Shown here: one piece after another, positions 27,201 through 35,706 of the stretch
Layout of the letters: the number at the start of each line of letters is the position of its first letter
Numbering within the stretch: the first letter of the stretch is position 1
DNA from: Thiohalocapsa sp. ML1
Lineage (GTDB): Bacteria > Pseudomonadota > Gammaproteobacteria > Chromatiales > Chromatiaceae
Assembly: GCF_001469165.1 (NCBI RefSeq)
Contig: NZ_JABX01000039.1
Span: forward strand, 1 to 55,973
Direction of reading: 5' to 3'
DNA: 55,973 nucleotides
Program-made: the position numbers and the translations under genes
The notes under the pieces: generated by a model
What the model saw: only the letters and a program-made list of their open reading frames with translations
What the model was told of the DNA's origin: nothing
Databases searched by the model: none

Positions 27201-27308
27201 GCCATGGCGGCCGTTGTGGACCCGAGCCTGCATCGGCAGCGGGTGGCCGCGGCTTGCAGCCGCGACGGCCTCGCTTTTGCTCAGGACAAGGTGGCCCGCG
27301 GCGGCTGA
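24276..27308 (+). CDS. three-domain fusion: type I phosphodiesterase - TPR - sulfotransferase
   Basis: A 1010-residue cytoplasmic protein. The N-terminal third is an alkaline-phosphatase-superfamily phosphodiesterase: LLIGWDAADWKTID with a metal Asp, TLHPVLSPMLWTSIATGK with the nucleophile position, FDAIDHFGHGF, and VICSDHGFHPDH. The middle (about 400-750) is helical and includes TPR units (YDEALAVLAKAEQASPKS, PDDAEQTFGKVIGFDPLN, YRQAVQAFEVAVSQNPN). The C-terminal part has a PAPS-type loop VVSGLPRSGTSMMMQML and KGYFEYEPAKRL, resembling sulfotransferases. All three could act on one polymer, with sulfation and phosphodiester cleavage combined; that is inference. The start is ATG at 24276, with GAGAGGA about 10 bases upstream. 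Confidence 0.82.
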   Translation: MTRKLLLIGWDAADWKTIDRLVDQGDMPILKGLIERGTRGNLTTLHPVLSPMLWTSIATGKRPFKHGIHGFAEPDPKGGARAISNLGRSTKAVWNILNQSGLRSNVIGWWPSHPVERINGVMVSDMYQKAPKVEHGPGQPWPLRPETVWPERLAQTLAEFRVRPEELGADVLEPFIPKLQEIDLEKDKRPIGVAKILAETASIHACADWVMDREPWDFMAVYFDAIDHFGHGFMKYHHPRQDWIPERDFELYSNIIDMGYRFHDLMLGQTLSKIDLNQTTVVICSDHGFHPDHLRPRAIPKEPAGPAVEHREHGVFLIAGPGIRKDALIHGATLLDVTPTILTVFGLPVGEDMDGEPLLECFEPQGEQLPEVEWVESWDAIPGDDGRHPEAKEMPGGDDAETMQQLVDLGYIERPDVDKSEAQRQTQRELDFNLAESLMDAGRFAHAIDILERLWRDWPMEHRFGVRLAYCAQMLGQTGFQRQIVEALLERRKQEADAAREHLKAFHAVLKQRKAERGEDAADEAELEQAAADEAEAERLRQSLETPEEADAEKPPLMSVKEREQYLNLRAKAQFSPYFMHYLLGNVLFDEGQYDEALAVLAKAEQASPKSVRLLTLIGRVYLEMRRPDDAEQTFGKVIGFDPLNPDAHLGLTRVALARGQFQRAAQLGLKTVGLRYHFPWAHHYLGVALEGLARYRQAVQAFEVAVSQNPNLLDAHRRLEHLYSHVLGGSPAARAKAEERTRAIAEIGERIEQHRARRAGAVPKVDGAADVAPIELDDPNAPKPEDPVLAQNPCDIVVVSGLPRSGTSMMMQMLSAGGIAPLTDGERTADGDNPKGYFEYEPAKRLMTDRTWLPAADGKAVKIIAQLLPYLPPKPHQFKVIFMERDLDEVAASQDVMLANLDKQGARLPKDKLKQAYAGQIAGLKRLLGQHGSVATLWLNHAEVLAEPEKMARRVALFLGPVGGPLGNEPLDEHAMAAVVDPSLHRQRVAAACSRDGLAFAQDKVARGG

Positions 27309-27834
27309 GGCCTCGCCCTTTGGGAGCGGCGATACCATGAAAGTCGCGCGCAGCCCGCGTAGGGCGGAACGCGATAGCGGCTCCGCCAACGGCGGACGAG
27401 CTCGATGCTGACCGCGCATTCCGACGCATGCTTCGATTTGGCGACGCTTCGCTGGGCGGGGGCTGGCGGATCGCCCTATCGGGAATTACGCTGACAGTTT
27501 ACTAAATCAACCAAATAGGAAGCACGGAGCCGGATATCTCCCGATTGCTGATGCCGAAATTGCGACCCTTGCTGCCGATCCCGCGGAGGCCTTGATCATA
27601 ACTCCGGCCACAGCAGCGGTCGCCTGCGTAGTCAGGCGATCCTGGCCTGACGCCACCAGGGCTGGAAGCCCTGGCTACGCACGGAGCCCGCGGCGCTGGT
27701 CGTGGTAGTAGAGTGTCTTACTGCTTCAGGCCGGCAACGGAGGGTGGGCTCGACGTGCCGCGGCGCGGAGCGCCGGGAGACGGGTGACACCGCTGGAGCG
27801 GTGTCACCAGCCGGTAGTTGGTGCGCCAGAAACG
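27309..27834. other. intergenic stretch with hairpins
   Basis: No gene is supported. Around 27628-27690 there are hairpins, for example CGCCTGCGTAGTCAGGCG and CCAGGGCTGGAAGCCCTGG. The part 27480-27610 has lower GC and no coding signature that I can recognise. Confidence 0.5.
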
Positions 27835-28012
27835 AGCCGACTGAAGTCGGCGTACCCGGGAGAGGCCGACTGAAGTCGGCGTACCCGGGAGAGGCCGACT
27901 GAAGTCGGCGTACCCGGGAAAGGCCGACTGAAGTCGGCGTACCCGGGAGGGGCCGACTGAAGTCGGCGTACCCGGGAGAGGCCGACTGAAGTCGGCGTAC
28001 CCAGGGGGGGCG
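27835..28012. repeat. tandem array of 6 copies of the 29-bp hairpin unit
   Basis: Same core GCCGACTGAAGTCGGC and linker GTACCCGGGAGAG as the array at 21661-21977, in the same orientation. It lies downstream of aquaporin (convergent side), so it may also serve as a transcription terminator for aqpZ. Confidence 0.9.
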
Positions 28013-28057
28013 ACGCCTCGCCGTTGCGATGACGGTGAGGCGTCGGCCGAGGTCGCG

Positions 28058-28825
28058 TCAGGTCGTCGCGGGCATCGCGGCGGGCTCGGGCTTGCCGGCC
28101 TCAAAGAGCTTATAGACGACGCCGGCCAGGGCGGCGCCGGCGATGGGCGCGACCCAGAACAGCCAGAGCTGGGCCAAGGCCAAGCCCTCGCCGTTCAAGG
28201 CCAGCACCAGGGCCGGGCCGGTGCTGCGCGCCGGATTCACGGAGGTGTTCGTCACCGGGATCGAGATCAGGTGGATCAGCGTCAGCGCGAGGCCGATGGC
28301 CAAGCCGCCCGCCACGGCGGTGCCGCGCTTGTCGGTGACGCCCAGGATGATGAACAGGAACATGAAGGTCATGACGACCTCGGTGATGAGCGCCGGGATC
28401 AGGCCGTAGCCGCCGGGGGAGAGCTCGCCGAAACCGTTCACCGCGAGGCTGTTGGCCGCGAGCGCGAACCCGGGGCTGCCGCTGGCGATGATCAGGATTA
28501 GGAAGGCGGCGACGATGGCCCCGACCGTCTGCGCGACCACGTACAGGGGCACCTCGGCGAAGCTGAAGCGCCCGCCCACGGCGAGACCGACGGTCACGGC
28601 CGGGTTCAGATGGCAGCCGGAGATGTGGCCGATGGCGTAGGCCATGGTCAGCACCGTGAGGCCGAAGGCAAAGGAGACGCCGAGCAGGCCGATGCCGATG
28701 TGGACATTGCTGCCGCCGATGTCGGCCATGAAGCCGGCGGCGAGCACGGCTGCGCCGCAGCCGCCGAGCACGAGCCAGAAGGTGCCGATGGCCTCGGCAA
28801 TGGAGCGTGTCATCAGTGACATCAT
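28058..28825 (-). CDS. aqpZ: aquaporin Z (water channel)
   Basis: A 255-residue major intrinsic protein in the inner membrane. Both NPA boxes are present: [17 protein letters not shown] and [15 protein letters not shown]. The N-terminal helix [20 protein letters not shown] matches AqpZ, and the residues around the second NPA (Arg after NPA) fit a water-selective channel. The start ATG at 28825 has a good GGAGG six bases upstream. A 15-bp direct repeat lies upstream in the leader. Confidence 0.95.
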   Translation of the reverse strand: MMSLMTRSIAEAIGTFWLVLGGCGAAVLAAGFMADIGGSNVHIGIGLLGVSFAFGLTVLTMAYAIGHISGCHLNPAVTVGLAVGGRFSFAEVPLYVVAQTVGAIVAAFLILIIASGSPGFALAANSLAVNGFGELSPGGYGLIPALITEVVMTFMFLFIILGVTDKRGTAVAGGLAIGLALTLIHLISIPVTNTSVNPARSTGPALVLALNGEGLALAQLWLFWVAPIAGAALAGVVYKLFEAGKPEPAAMPATT

Positions 28826-28843
28826 GAAAACCTCCGATTCAGG

Positions 28844-28873
28844 GTGAAGTGAAACAAAGTGAAGTGAAACAAA
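28844..28873. repeat. two direct repeats of a 15-bp unit in the aqpZ leader
   Basis: GTGAAGTGAAACAAA is repeated twice in tandem about 20 bases upstream of the aqpZ start (reading the complement, TTTGTTTCACTTCAC). It could be a slipped duplication or a regulator-binding site. Confidence 0.7.
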
Positions 28874-29229
28874 GCGAACCCTGCCGACGCTGACGAGCGG
28901 TGAGCGGCTTGGGCATGCAACAGATGAAGAGGATCGCGCGCAACGGCCGAACTGCACGACGTCGGCGTGCGGGCGCGGCGGCCACGCTGTAGCCTCCGCT
29001 CGGCAACGAATAGCAGGCAGTCAAATTCTAAGGGTTGAGCGGCCAAACCGACGAATTCTCTCTCATTTTGGTCGGCGATTCTCGTACAAAAAGCCAGGCG
29101 ACGTCTCGGGCTTTCGGACACGCACCATCAGCGCCGCGCAAGCAGCGCACGCGGACACGGCAATAGAAGAGAAGGGTAGCCTCGAGGCGCGGCGTTGGGC
29201 CACTCGTTGGGCCGTTTAAGCGCGGGAGT

Positions 29230-29304
29230 TGGCGCTCCCTAGGGGATTCGAACCCCTGTTGCCGACGTGAGAGGCCAGTGTCCTAACCACTAGACGAAGG
29301 GAGC
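29230..29304 (-). tRNA. gltT: tRNA-Glu (CUC)
   Basis: The minus strand gives a full cloverleaf: acceptor GCTCCCT with AGGGAGC, D arm TCGTCTAGTGGTTAGGAC, T arm AGGGGTTCGAATCCCCT, and an encoded CCA end. The seven-base anticodon loop is CUCUCAC, giving anticodon CUC, which reads GAG. Discriminator base G and the CGTCTAG motif fit glutamate. It lies between aqpZ and pcnB on opposite strands. Confidence 0.93.
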
Positions 29305-29537
29305 AGATGCGCTTGCGCGAATCGCGTACTATACAGGAAATCAGGCGCTGCTCAAGCGTTCGCCGCGGGCTGCATCCTGATGCCGCGAGCCCCGGCCCCG
29401 GCGGTCATGCCGCCTCGGCTGCGAGCTTGCCGCGACGTTGTTTTCGTCCAACATTCGCGGCTTCCGGCCCGCGCCGGCCACACCGTCGGACCCGGATTCC
29501 ACACAGCCGACCATCCCCCAACAGCCGTTTGTATCCC

Positions 29538-30923
29538 TTGTCTGCCATCGCTGATCCCGAACCGCTGATCGTCCCCCGCGCCGAGCACAACATCTCGCGC
29601 AGCAATATCAGCCCGAACGCGTTGAAGGTCCTGTACCGGCTGCGCGATGCGGGGCATGCCGCCTATCTGGTGGGTGGCGGCGTGCGTGACCTGCTGCTCG
29701 GCCATGAGCCGAAGGACTTCGATATCGCCACCGATGCGACGCCGGAGGAGGTGCGGACGGTCTTCCGCAACTCCCGGCTCATCGGGCGCCGCTTCCGGCT
29801 CGCGCATGTCTTCTTCGGCCCCGAGATCATTGAGGTGGCCACCTTCCGCGCCAGCGCCGTGCCCGCCGGCCAGGACGGCAGTGAGGACGATACGCTGCGC
29901 ACCGAGAACGGCATGATCCTGCGCGACAACGTCTACGGCAGCATCGCCGAGGACGCGGTGCGCCGGGACTTCACGATCAACGCGCTGTACTACAACATCA
30001 ACGACTTCTCGCTGGTGGACTACGCCGATGGGCTCGCGGACATCAAGGCCGGGCGCCTGCGGCTCATCGGCGATGACGTCGAGGCCCGCTACCGCGAGGA
30101 CCCGGTGCGCATGCTTCGCGCCGTGCGTTTCGCCTGCAAGCTCGGCTTCATGATCGACCCCGCGTGCGAGGCGCCGCTGCCGCAGCTCGCGCCGCTGCTC
30201 GCGGAGGTGCCGCCGGCGCGGCTGTTCGAGGAGATCCTGAAGATGTTCCAGGCGGGCTACGGGCTGCACGCGTTCGAGAAGCTCCGCCGCTATGGGCTCT
30301 TCGCGCAGCTCTTTCCGGCCACCGATGCGTGTCTGGCCCGGCAGGAGCATGAGTTTCCGATGGTGTTTGTGAGCCGCGGGCTCGACACCACCGACCGCCG
30401 CGTGCTCGACGGCAAATCGGTGGTGCCGTTTTTCCTGTTCGCGGTGTTCCTGTGGGAGCCGGTGCGCCTGCGCTACCAGGAACTGCTCGATGCCGGCAGC
30501 GCGTGGGCGGATGCCATCGCGCTCGCCTCGCATGAGGTCGCCACGGCGCAGCAGCGCCACATCGCGATCCCCAAGCGCTTCGGCATGCCCATGCGCGAGA
30601 TCTGGTCGCTGCAGCCGCGGCTGGAGCGCCGCCAGGGCCGCCGGCCCATGGCGCTCCTGGGTCATCCGCGTTTTCGTGCCGCCTACGACTTCCTGTTGCT
30701 GCGCGCGGAGGCGGGCGAGGTGGACCCGGAGCTCGCCGAATGGTGGACCAAGTTCCAGGACGCCAACACCACCGACCGCGCCAAGATGACCGGCGCCGGC
30801 ACCAAAAAGCGTCCGCGTCGGCGCCGCAAGCCCAAGACCGCCGGCGGTGCGGGCGAGGATGGCGGCATCGGCGAGCCCATTGCGGGTTTTGAGGGGCGCG
30901 CCGGGGGCGAGGATGTCGACTGA
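29538..30923 (+). CDS. pcnB: poly(A) polymerase I
   Basis: A class II nucleotidyltransferase that adds 3' poly(A) tails to RNA and so promotes decay. The signature LVGGGVRDLLLGHEPKDFDIATDATPEE (GG-x-DxD type) is split here only for description: LVGGGVRDLLLGHEPK then DFDIATDATPEE. RRDFTINALYYN, the RNA-binding RYREDPVRMLRAVRF, and a basic C-tail (KKRPRRRRKPK) follow. The conserved region begins at PRAEHNISRSNIS. A TTG at 29538 gives a usual length of about 461 residues; the ATG at 29307 would add 77 low-complexity residues. The true start is uncertain. The stop overlaps folK. Confidence 0.9.
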   Translation: MSAIADPEPLIVPRAEHNISRSNISPNALKVLYRLRDAGHAAYLVGGGVRDLLLGHEPKDFDIATDATPEEVRTVFRNSRLIGRRFRLAHVFFGPEIIEVATFRASAVPAGQDGSEDDTLRTENGMILRDNVYGSIAEDAVRRDFTINALYYNINDFSLVDYADGLADIKAGRLRLIGDDVEARYREDPVRMLRAVRFACKLGFMIDPACEAPLPQLAPLLAEVPPARLFEEILKMFQAGYGLHAFEKLRRYGLFAQLFPATDACLARQEHEFPMVFVSRGLDTTDRRVLDGKSVVPFFLFAVFLWEPVRLRYQELLDAGSAWADAIALASHEVATAQQRHIAIPKRFGMPMREIWSLQPRLERRQGRRPMALLGHPRFRAAYDFLLLRAEAGEVDPELAEWWTKFQDANTTDRAKMTGAGTKKRPRRRRKPKTAGGAGEDGGIGEPIAGFEGRAGGEDVD

Positions 30924-31449
30924 CCACGCTGTCGCCGAGACCGTCTACATCGGCTTGGGCGCGAACCTCGACAACCCGCGTGCGCACGTGGAGCAGGCGG
31001 CGGCGGCGCTGACCCATCTGCCGGCGAGCCGGCTGGAGCGGATGTCGCGGCTCTATCGCACGGCGCCGGTTGGGCCGGGGGTGCAGCCGGACTACGTCAA
31101 CGCGGCGGCGCGGCTGGTCACGCGCCTGTCGCCGTCCACGCTGCTCGCCGCGCTGCAACGCATCGAGCGCGACCACGGCCGCGTGCGCGACGGCACGCGC
31201 TGGGGGCCGCGCACGCTGGACCTGGATATCCTGGTCTTCGGCAGCCGCCGGCAGAGCCAGCCGGGCCTGACGCTGCCCCATCCCGAGGTGTACCGCCGCG
31301 CCTTCGTGCTGGTGCCTCTCGCGGAGGTGGCGCCGGTGGACCTGGACATCCCCGGCCAGGGGCGGCTCGATGCGCTGTTGGCGGCGGTGCCGAAGCATGG
31401 GGTGGAGCCGCTGGCGCCTGTCCCGCTCGCGCTGCCGACCGTTGGCTGA
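30913..31449 (+). CDS. folK: 2-amino-4-hydroxy-6-hydroxymethyldihydropteridine pyrophosphokinase
   Basis: HPPK transfers pyrophosphate to the pterin in folate synthesis. The protein of 178 residues has YIGLGANLDNPRAHVEQA at the N-terminus, RLYRTAPVGPGVQPDYVNAA, and the signature WGPRTLDLDILVFG followed by LPHPEVYRRAFVL. It starts inside the last codons of pcnB with GGCGAGG just upstream, so the two are cotranslated. The order pcnB-folK-panB-panC is common in gammaproteobacteria. Confidence 0.95.
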   Translation: MSTDHAVAETVYIGLGANLDNPRAHVEQAAAALTHLPASRLERMSRLYRTAPVGPGVQPDYVNAAARLVTRLSPSTLLAALQRIERDHGRVRDGTRWGPRTLDLDILVFGSRRQSQPGLTLPHPEVYRRAFVLVPLAEVAPVDLDIPGQGRLDALLAAVPKHGVEPLAPVPLALPTVG

Positions 31450-31515
31450 CGCATGCCGATGACCCCCGGCGGGGATGGCAAGCCGTCCGGCGTGCGCTTA
31501 TCCTCCTGATCCTGG

Positions 31516-31640
31516 CGTGGCAGAGCCTCAAACCGACCAGAGGTGAAGCAAAGGGCCAAGGGCCAAGGGCCGAGGAGGACTCCCTCGGCCCTCGGCCCTC
31601 GGCCCTCGGCCCTTTTGAGCCCGACGTTGGGCTATCGAAG
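31516..31640. repeat. GGCCGAGGGCC-type element upstream of panB
   Basis: GGCAGAGCCTCAAACCGACCAG is described here as GGCAGAGCCTCA followed by ACCGACCAG (31518-31540). It is followed by AAGGGCCAAGGGCCAAGGG and then CTCGGCCC repeats. The same parts occur on the opposite strand at 32642-32822, on the other side of panB. Confidence 0.7.
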
Positions 31641-31811
31641 TCGCTATCGAAATCGACGGTGAGCGGCAGCGCATGACGCAGATGTCTCGCACTCCGGCGT
31701 CGCTTGAGCCTGCTGCGTTGGGGGATTTCGATCCCGATCCCGATTTCGATTTCGATCCGGACCAAGCAGCGGCCGACATTTCCTTCAACGCATCCCGAGG
31801 AGCGCGAAGCC

Positions 31812-32615
31812 ATGCGCGGCGAGCGGATCACCAGTGCCACCCTGGCGGCGATGAAGCGCCGGGGCGAGCGCATTGCCTGCCTGACCTGCTACGACGCGGC
31901 CTTTGCGCGCTTGCTGGAGGCCGCCGGCGTCGAGGTGCTGCTGGTGGGCGACTCCCTCGGCATGGTGCTGCAGGGGCAGCCGACGACGGTGCCCGTGAAG
32001 TTGGAGCACATGGTCTACCACACGGCCTGCGTCAGCCGTGCCGCCGAGCGGGCGCTGCTGATCGCGGACATGCCTTTTCTCAGCTATGCGACGGAAGACC
32101 GTGCCCTCGCCGCCGCGGAGCGCCTGATGGGCGAGGGCGGTGCGACGATGGTCAAGCTCGAGGGCGGTGCCGAGCTGGCCGATACCGTGCGCAGGCTCAC
32201 CCGCTTCGGCGCGCCGGTGTGCGGGCATCTCGGGCTGCTGCCGCAGTCGGTGCATCAGCTCGGCGGTTATCGCTACCAGGGCAAGGACGCCGCCGGCGCC
32301 GCACGCATCGAGGCGGACGCCCTGGCCCTGCAGGAGGCCGGGGCGTCGCTGCTGGTGCTGGAATGTGTGCCGGCGGCACTCGCCGAGCAACTGTCCGCGC
32401 GGCTCGATATCCCGGTCATCGGCATCGGCGCCGGCAACCGTTGCGACGGCCAGGTGCTGGTGCTGCACGACATGCTCGGGCTGCTGCCGGGGCGGGCGCC
32501 GCGGTTCAGCCGCGACTTCATGGCCGCGGGCGGCGGCGTTGCCGATGCGCTGGCGCGCTACGTCGCGGAGGTCAAGGCCGGCGGCTTTCCGGGGCCGGAC
32601 GAGACGCGCTTCTGA
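31812..32615 (+). CDS. panB: 3-methyl-2-oxobutanoate hydroxymethyltransferase
   Basis: KPHMT makes ketopantoate in pantothenate (coenzyme A) synthesis. The protein of 267 residues has TCYDAAFARLLEAAGVEVLLVGDSLGMV (split: TCYDAAFARLLE, then VEVLLVGDSLGMV), the metal Asp in LLIADMPFLSY, catalytic Glu region in LVLECVPAALAE, and VIGIGAGNRCDGQVLVLHDMLG near the end. ATG 31812 has GAGGAG about 10 bases upstream; the longer frame from 31704 is low-complexity and unlikely. Confidence 0.95.
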   Translation: MRGERITSATLAAMKRRGERIACLTCYDAAFARLLEAAGVEVLLVGDSLGMVLQGQPTTVPVKLEHMVYHTACVSRAAERALLIADMPFLSYATEDRALAAAERLMGEGGATMVKLEGGAELADTVRRLTRFGAPVCGHLGLLPQSVHQLGGYRYQGKDAAGAARIEADALALQEAGASLLVLECVPAALAEQLSARLDIPVIGIGAGNRCDGQVLVLHDMLGLLPGRAPRFSRDFMAAGGGVADALARYVAEVKAGGFPGPDETRF

Positions 32616-32641
32616 TGCCGACTAGATTGCTTGACAGCGCC

Positions 32642-32822
32642 GAATGCTTGCAGATGAGTCAAGTTTCACGACGACAAGGCGCTTGCAGGCAAAAGGGCCG
32701 AGGGCCAAGGGAGCCCGCCTCGGCCCTTGGCCCTTGGCCCTTGGCCCTTGGTTCAATGCGCCGACGAGCGGGTTGCGCAAGACGAGGCGGCGTGCCCTGG
32801 TCGGTCTGAGGCTCTGCCTCGC
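32642..32822. repeat. GGCCGAGGGCC-type element between panB and panC
   Basis: It begins CTTGCAGATGAGTCAAGTTT with ACGACGACA (as at 126-160) and then runs GGGCCGAGGGCCAAGGGAG and CTTGGCCC units. It ends with CTGGTCGGT, TGAGGCTCTGCC (32799-32819), the inverse complement of the left end of the element at 31516-31540. The element fills nearly all of the gap between panB and panC. Confidence 0.75.
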
Positions 32823-32830
32823 TAGGTTTG

Positions 32831-33709
32831 ATGCCTAATACGCTGATGGACACCCTGCACGACCTCCCGGCGCTGCGCGCCCGGCTCGCCGAGTGGCGCG
32901 CGGCGGGCCTGCGCATCGGGCTCGTGCCCACCATGGGCAACCTGCACGCCGGCCACATCGCGCTGGTGCAAGACGCCCTGGCGCAGGCGGAGCGGGTCGT
33001 GACGACGGTGTTCGTCAATCCGCTCCAGTTTGGCCCGGGGGAGGACCTGGACGCCTATCCGCGCACGCTTGCCGCGGACACCGAGCGGCTCGTCGACGCC
33101 GGCAACCACCTGCTGTTCGCGCCGTCCGAGGCGACCATGTACCCGCATGGGCGCGTCGGGCACACCGTTGTGGAGGTGCCCGGGCTGTCGGCGGAGCTCT
33201 GCGGTGCGAGCCGGCCGGGGCACTTCGCCGGCGTCACCACGGTCGTCGCGAAGCTGCTGAACCTGGTGCGGCCCGACGTCGCGGTGTTCGGGCAGAAGGA
33301 CTATCAGCAGCTCATGCTGATCCGGCGCATGGTGGCGGACCTGAGCATGGACATCGAGATCAGGGGCCTGCCGACGGTGCGCGAGCCGGACGGGCTCGCG
33401 ATGAGCTCGCGCAACGGCTATCTCGGCGCCGACGAGCGGGTCCGGGCAGCGGCGCTGTATCGAACCCTGCGCGCGCTCGCCGATGTGGTCGCCGCCGGCA
33501 CCGCGCCTGCTGCGGCGGAGCAGGCCGCGCTGCGCTCGCTGCGGGATGCGGGGTTGACGCCCGACTACGTGAGCGTGCGCCGGCAGCAGGACCTGGCGCC
33601 AGCCGTGGCGCAGGACAGCGCCCTGGTGGTGCTCGCGGCGGCCCGGCTCGGGCGTGCGCGGCTCATCGACAACCTCTGCTTCGAGCGGTCCGTGGTGCCG
33701 CCATGCTGA
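32831..33709 (+). CDS. panC: pantothenate synthetase
   Basis: PanC condenses pantoate with beta-alanine using ATP. The protein of 292 residues holds [19 protein letters not shown] (HIGH-like nucleotide motif), [37 protein letters not shown] and [10 protein letters not shown] (KMSKS equivalent). It is separated from panB by a repeat element. ATG at 32831 is used; ATG at 32846 (MDTLHDL) is an alternative. Confidence 0.95.
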   Translation: MPNTLMDTLHDLPALRARLAEWRAAGLRIGLVPTMGNLHAGHIALVQDALAQAERVVTTVFVNPLQFGPGEDLDAYPRTLAADTERLVDAGNHLLFAPSEATMYPHGRVGHTVVEVPGLSAELCGASRPGHFAGVTTVVAKLLNLVRPDVAVFGQKDYQQLMLIRRMVADLSMDIEIRGLPTVREPDGLAMSSRNGYLGADERVRAAALYRTLRALADVVAAGTAPAAAEQAALRSLRDAGLTPDYVSVRRQQDLAPAVAQDSALVVLAAARLGRARLIDNLCFERSVVPPC

Positions 33710-33956
33710 CGGCCATGGCGAGCGGCGCCTGCATCCGCCGCTCCCAGCGGAAAACCAAGGAAAGCCCGGATACCACTTGCGGTTAGAGCGCAGGCGTTGC
33801 GACAATAGCGCGCATATTGCACCGCAGCAAAACGACGCCGACGGCATCCAAGCCCCCAGTGACACCCTGGTTCGGCCGCGACGGCGACGACCCTGCCCAC
33901 CATCAGCCCGGGCGCCGGATGGCCATCCTGCCGCCCATGGGAGGACTACGAGCCCC

Positions 33957-34337
33957 ATGCAACTCACCTTGCTCAAGTGCAAGCTGCACCGCGCCTGCGT
34001 CACCCACGCGGAGCTCGACTACGAGGGCTCTTGCGCCATCGACGAAGACCTTTTGCGTCTCGCGGGCATCCGCGAGTACGAGCAGCTTCACATCTACAAC
34101 GTCACCAACGGCGAGCGCTTCACCACCTACGCCATCCGCGCCGAGGCGGGCTCGCGCATCATTTCCATCAACGGTGCCGCCGCGCACAAGGCCAGCCCCC
34201 GAGACCGCGTCATCATCTGTTGCTATGCCGGCATGACCGAGCAGGAGGCGGCAGTCTTCAAGCCGACACTCGTCTATTGCAACGAGCACAACGAGGTCAC
34301 CGGCACCGGCGACGCCATCGCCGCGCAGGCCACCTGA
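33957..34337 (+). CDS. panD: aspartate 1-decarboxylase proenzyme
   Basis: Pyruvoyl-dependent enzyme that makes beta-alanine for PanC. The 126-residue chain is of normal length. The self-cleavage site is Gly24-Ser25 within [10 protein letters not shown], and [21 protein letters not shown] and [11 protein letters not shown] follow. Maturation normally needs the PanZ/PanM factor in enterobacteria; none is seen nearby. About 247 bases of non-coding DNA with no recognisable feature lie between panC and panD. Confidence 0.96.
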   Translation: MQLTLLKCKLHRACVTHAELDYEGSCAIDEDLLRLAGIREYEQLHIYNVTNGERFTTYAIRAEAGSRIISINGAAAHKASPRDRVIICCYAGMTEQEAAVFKPTLVYCNEHNEVTGTGDAIAAQAT

Positions 34338-34432
34338 GCCTTGCGTTGTTGCGGCGCCGGCTTGCAGCCGGCAGCCAACACAAGATGCATGCGTGCCGCC
34401 GGCAGGATGCCGGCGCCACCTGTGCCAACGCA
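34338..34432. terminator. hairpins between the convergent panD and OYE genes
   Basis: Two GC-rich inverted repeats, GCCGGCTTGCAGCCGGC (34356-34372) and GCCGGCAGGATGCCGGC (34398-34414), lie between two converging genes. There is no T-run, so their termination role is inferred from position. They belong to the window-wide hairpin family. Confidence 0.5.
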
Positions 34433-35545
34433 TCACTCCAGCGTCGGATAGTCCGTATAGCCCTCGGCGCCGCCGCCGTAAAACGTAGCTGGGTTCGGCG
34501 CGTTGTACGGGCCGCCCTGTCTGATGCGCGCCGGTAGGTCGGGGTTCGCGAGGTAGAGCCGGCCGAAGGCGACGCAGTCGCCGTCGTTGTTGCGCAGCGC
34601 CTCGCGGGCGCGCTCCGGCGTGTAGGCGCCGTTCAGCATCACCACACCGTCGAACTTGCCCCGGGTGAAGGACAGCATCTGCTCCATCTGGGGCTCGGCG
34701 CCGCGCATGACGTCCGTGTCCGCAACGTGCAGGTAGGCGATGCCGCGCCGGCTCAGGTGCTCCGCCACGTAGCCATAAGTCTCGGCCGGGTTCGCGTCGT
34801 CGATCCCGTTCAAGGTGAAGAGCGGCGAGACGCGGATGCCAACGCGCCCGGCCGGCACCTCGCCGAGCACCGCGTCCATCACCTCGAACAGGAACCGCAC
34901 GCGGTTGACGATGCCGCCGCCGTACGCGTCGGTGCGCTGGTTGGTGTTGCTGGCGAGGAACTCGTGCAGCAGGTAGCCGTTGGCGCTGTGCACCTCCACA
35001 CCGTCGAAGCCCGCGGCCATGGCGTTGCGCGTGGCGGTCACGTAGTCCTGGATGGTCGCGTCGATGTCGGCCTTGGTCATCGCCTTTGGCGGCGACACGG
35101 GGCGTAGTCCGCCCTGGCCCGCGTCGTCCACGTAGAAGACCTGGCAACCGTCGCAGTGGACGGCCGATGGCGCCATGTTCGGCGTGCCCGGGTGCAGCGC
35201 CTCGTGGGACATGCGCCCGCAATGCCAGAGCTGCAGCACCATCTGCCCGCCGGCGGCGTGTACGGCCTCGGTGACGAGCCGCCAGCCGGCGATCTGCTCA
35301 TCGGTGAAGATGCCGGGGGTCAACGCATAGCCCATGGCCACTTCGGAGATGTTGGTCGCCTCCGAGATGACGAGCCCGGCGCCGGCGCGCTGGGCGTAGT
35401 ACTCGGCGTTCAGCGTGGTCGGCACGTTGCCCGGCTGCGCGGCCCGCGAGCGGGTCAGCGGTGCAAGGACGATGCGGTTGGGGAGCTTGAGCTCGCCTGC
35501 CTGAAGCGGGGCGAACAACGGATCATCGGCGGTGGATGCGGTCAT
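34433..35545 (-). CDS. Old Yellow Enzyme family NADH:flavin oxidoreductase
   Basis: A 370-residue FMN-dependent ene-reductase. LKLPNRIVLAPLTRSRA, ISEATNISEVAMGYALTPGI, VLQLWHCGRMSHEALHPG, FDGVEVHSANGYLLHEFLAS, and CVAFGRLYLANPDLPARI follow the OYE/NemA order. The HSAN catalytic pair (His-Asn) is present, as in true ene-reductases. It reduces activated alkenes or nitro compounds and is not a known hydrogenase accessory, yet it is codirectional with hoxW. The real start is ATG at 35545; the frame continues upstream only through a heptanucleotide repeat. Confidence 0.92.
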   Translation of the reverse strand: MTASTADDPLFAPLQAGELKLPNRIVLAPLTRSRAAQPGNVPTTLNAEYYAQRAGAGLVISEATNISEVAMGYALTPGIFTDEQIAGWRLVTEAVHAAGGQMVLQLWHCGRMSHEALHPGTPNMAPSAVHCDGCQVFYVDDAGQGGLRPVSPPKAMTKADIDATIQDYVTATRNAMAAGFDGVEVHSANGYLLHEFLASNTNQRTDAYGGGIVNRVRFLFEVMDAVLGEVPAGRVGIRVSPLFTLNGIDDANPAETYGYVAEHLSRRGIAYLHVADTDVMRGAEPQMEQMLSFTRGKFDGVVMLNGAYTPERAREALRNNDGDCVAFGRLYLANPDLPARIRQGGPYNAPNPATFYGGGAEGYTDYPTLE

Positions 35546-35553
35546 GTGAATAG

Positions 35554-35637
35554 GAAGTACGAAGTAGGAAGTAGGAAGTAGGAAGTACGAAGTACGAAGT
35601 ACGAAGTACGAAGTACGAAGTACGAAGTACGAAGTAC
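35554..35637. repeat. 12 tandem copies of a 7-bp unit GAAGTAC/G
   Basis: Twelve perfect-phase heptanucleotide units, GAAGTAC in most positions and GAAGTAG in three, lie eight bases upstream of the OYE start. Heptanucleotide tandem repeats (STRR elements) are well known in filamentous cyanobacteria but not as a typical purple-bacterial feature. Confidence 0.9.
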
Positions 35638-35706
35638 GGTGGCGCCGCCGGTACGGCATCGAGCCGTGGCCGACGCCGAGCCGAGTGCGACAGGGCGCTC
35701 GCGGGC

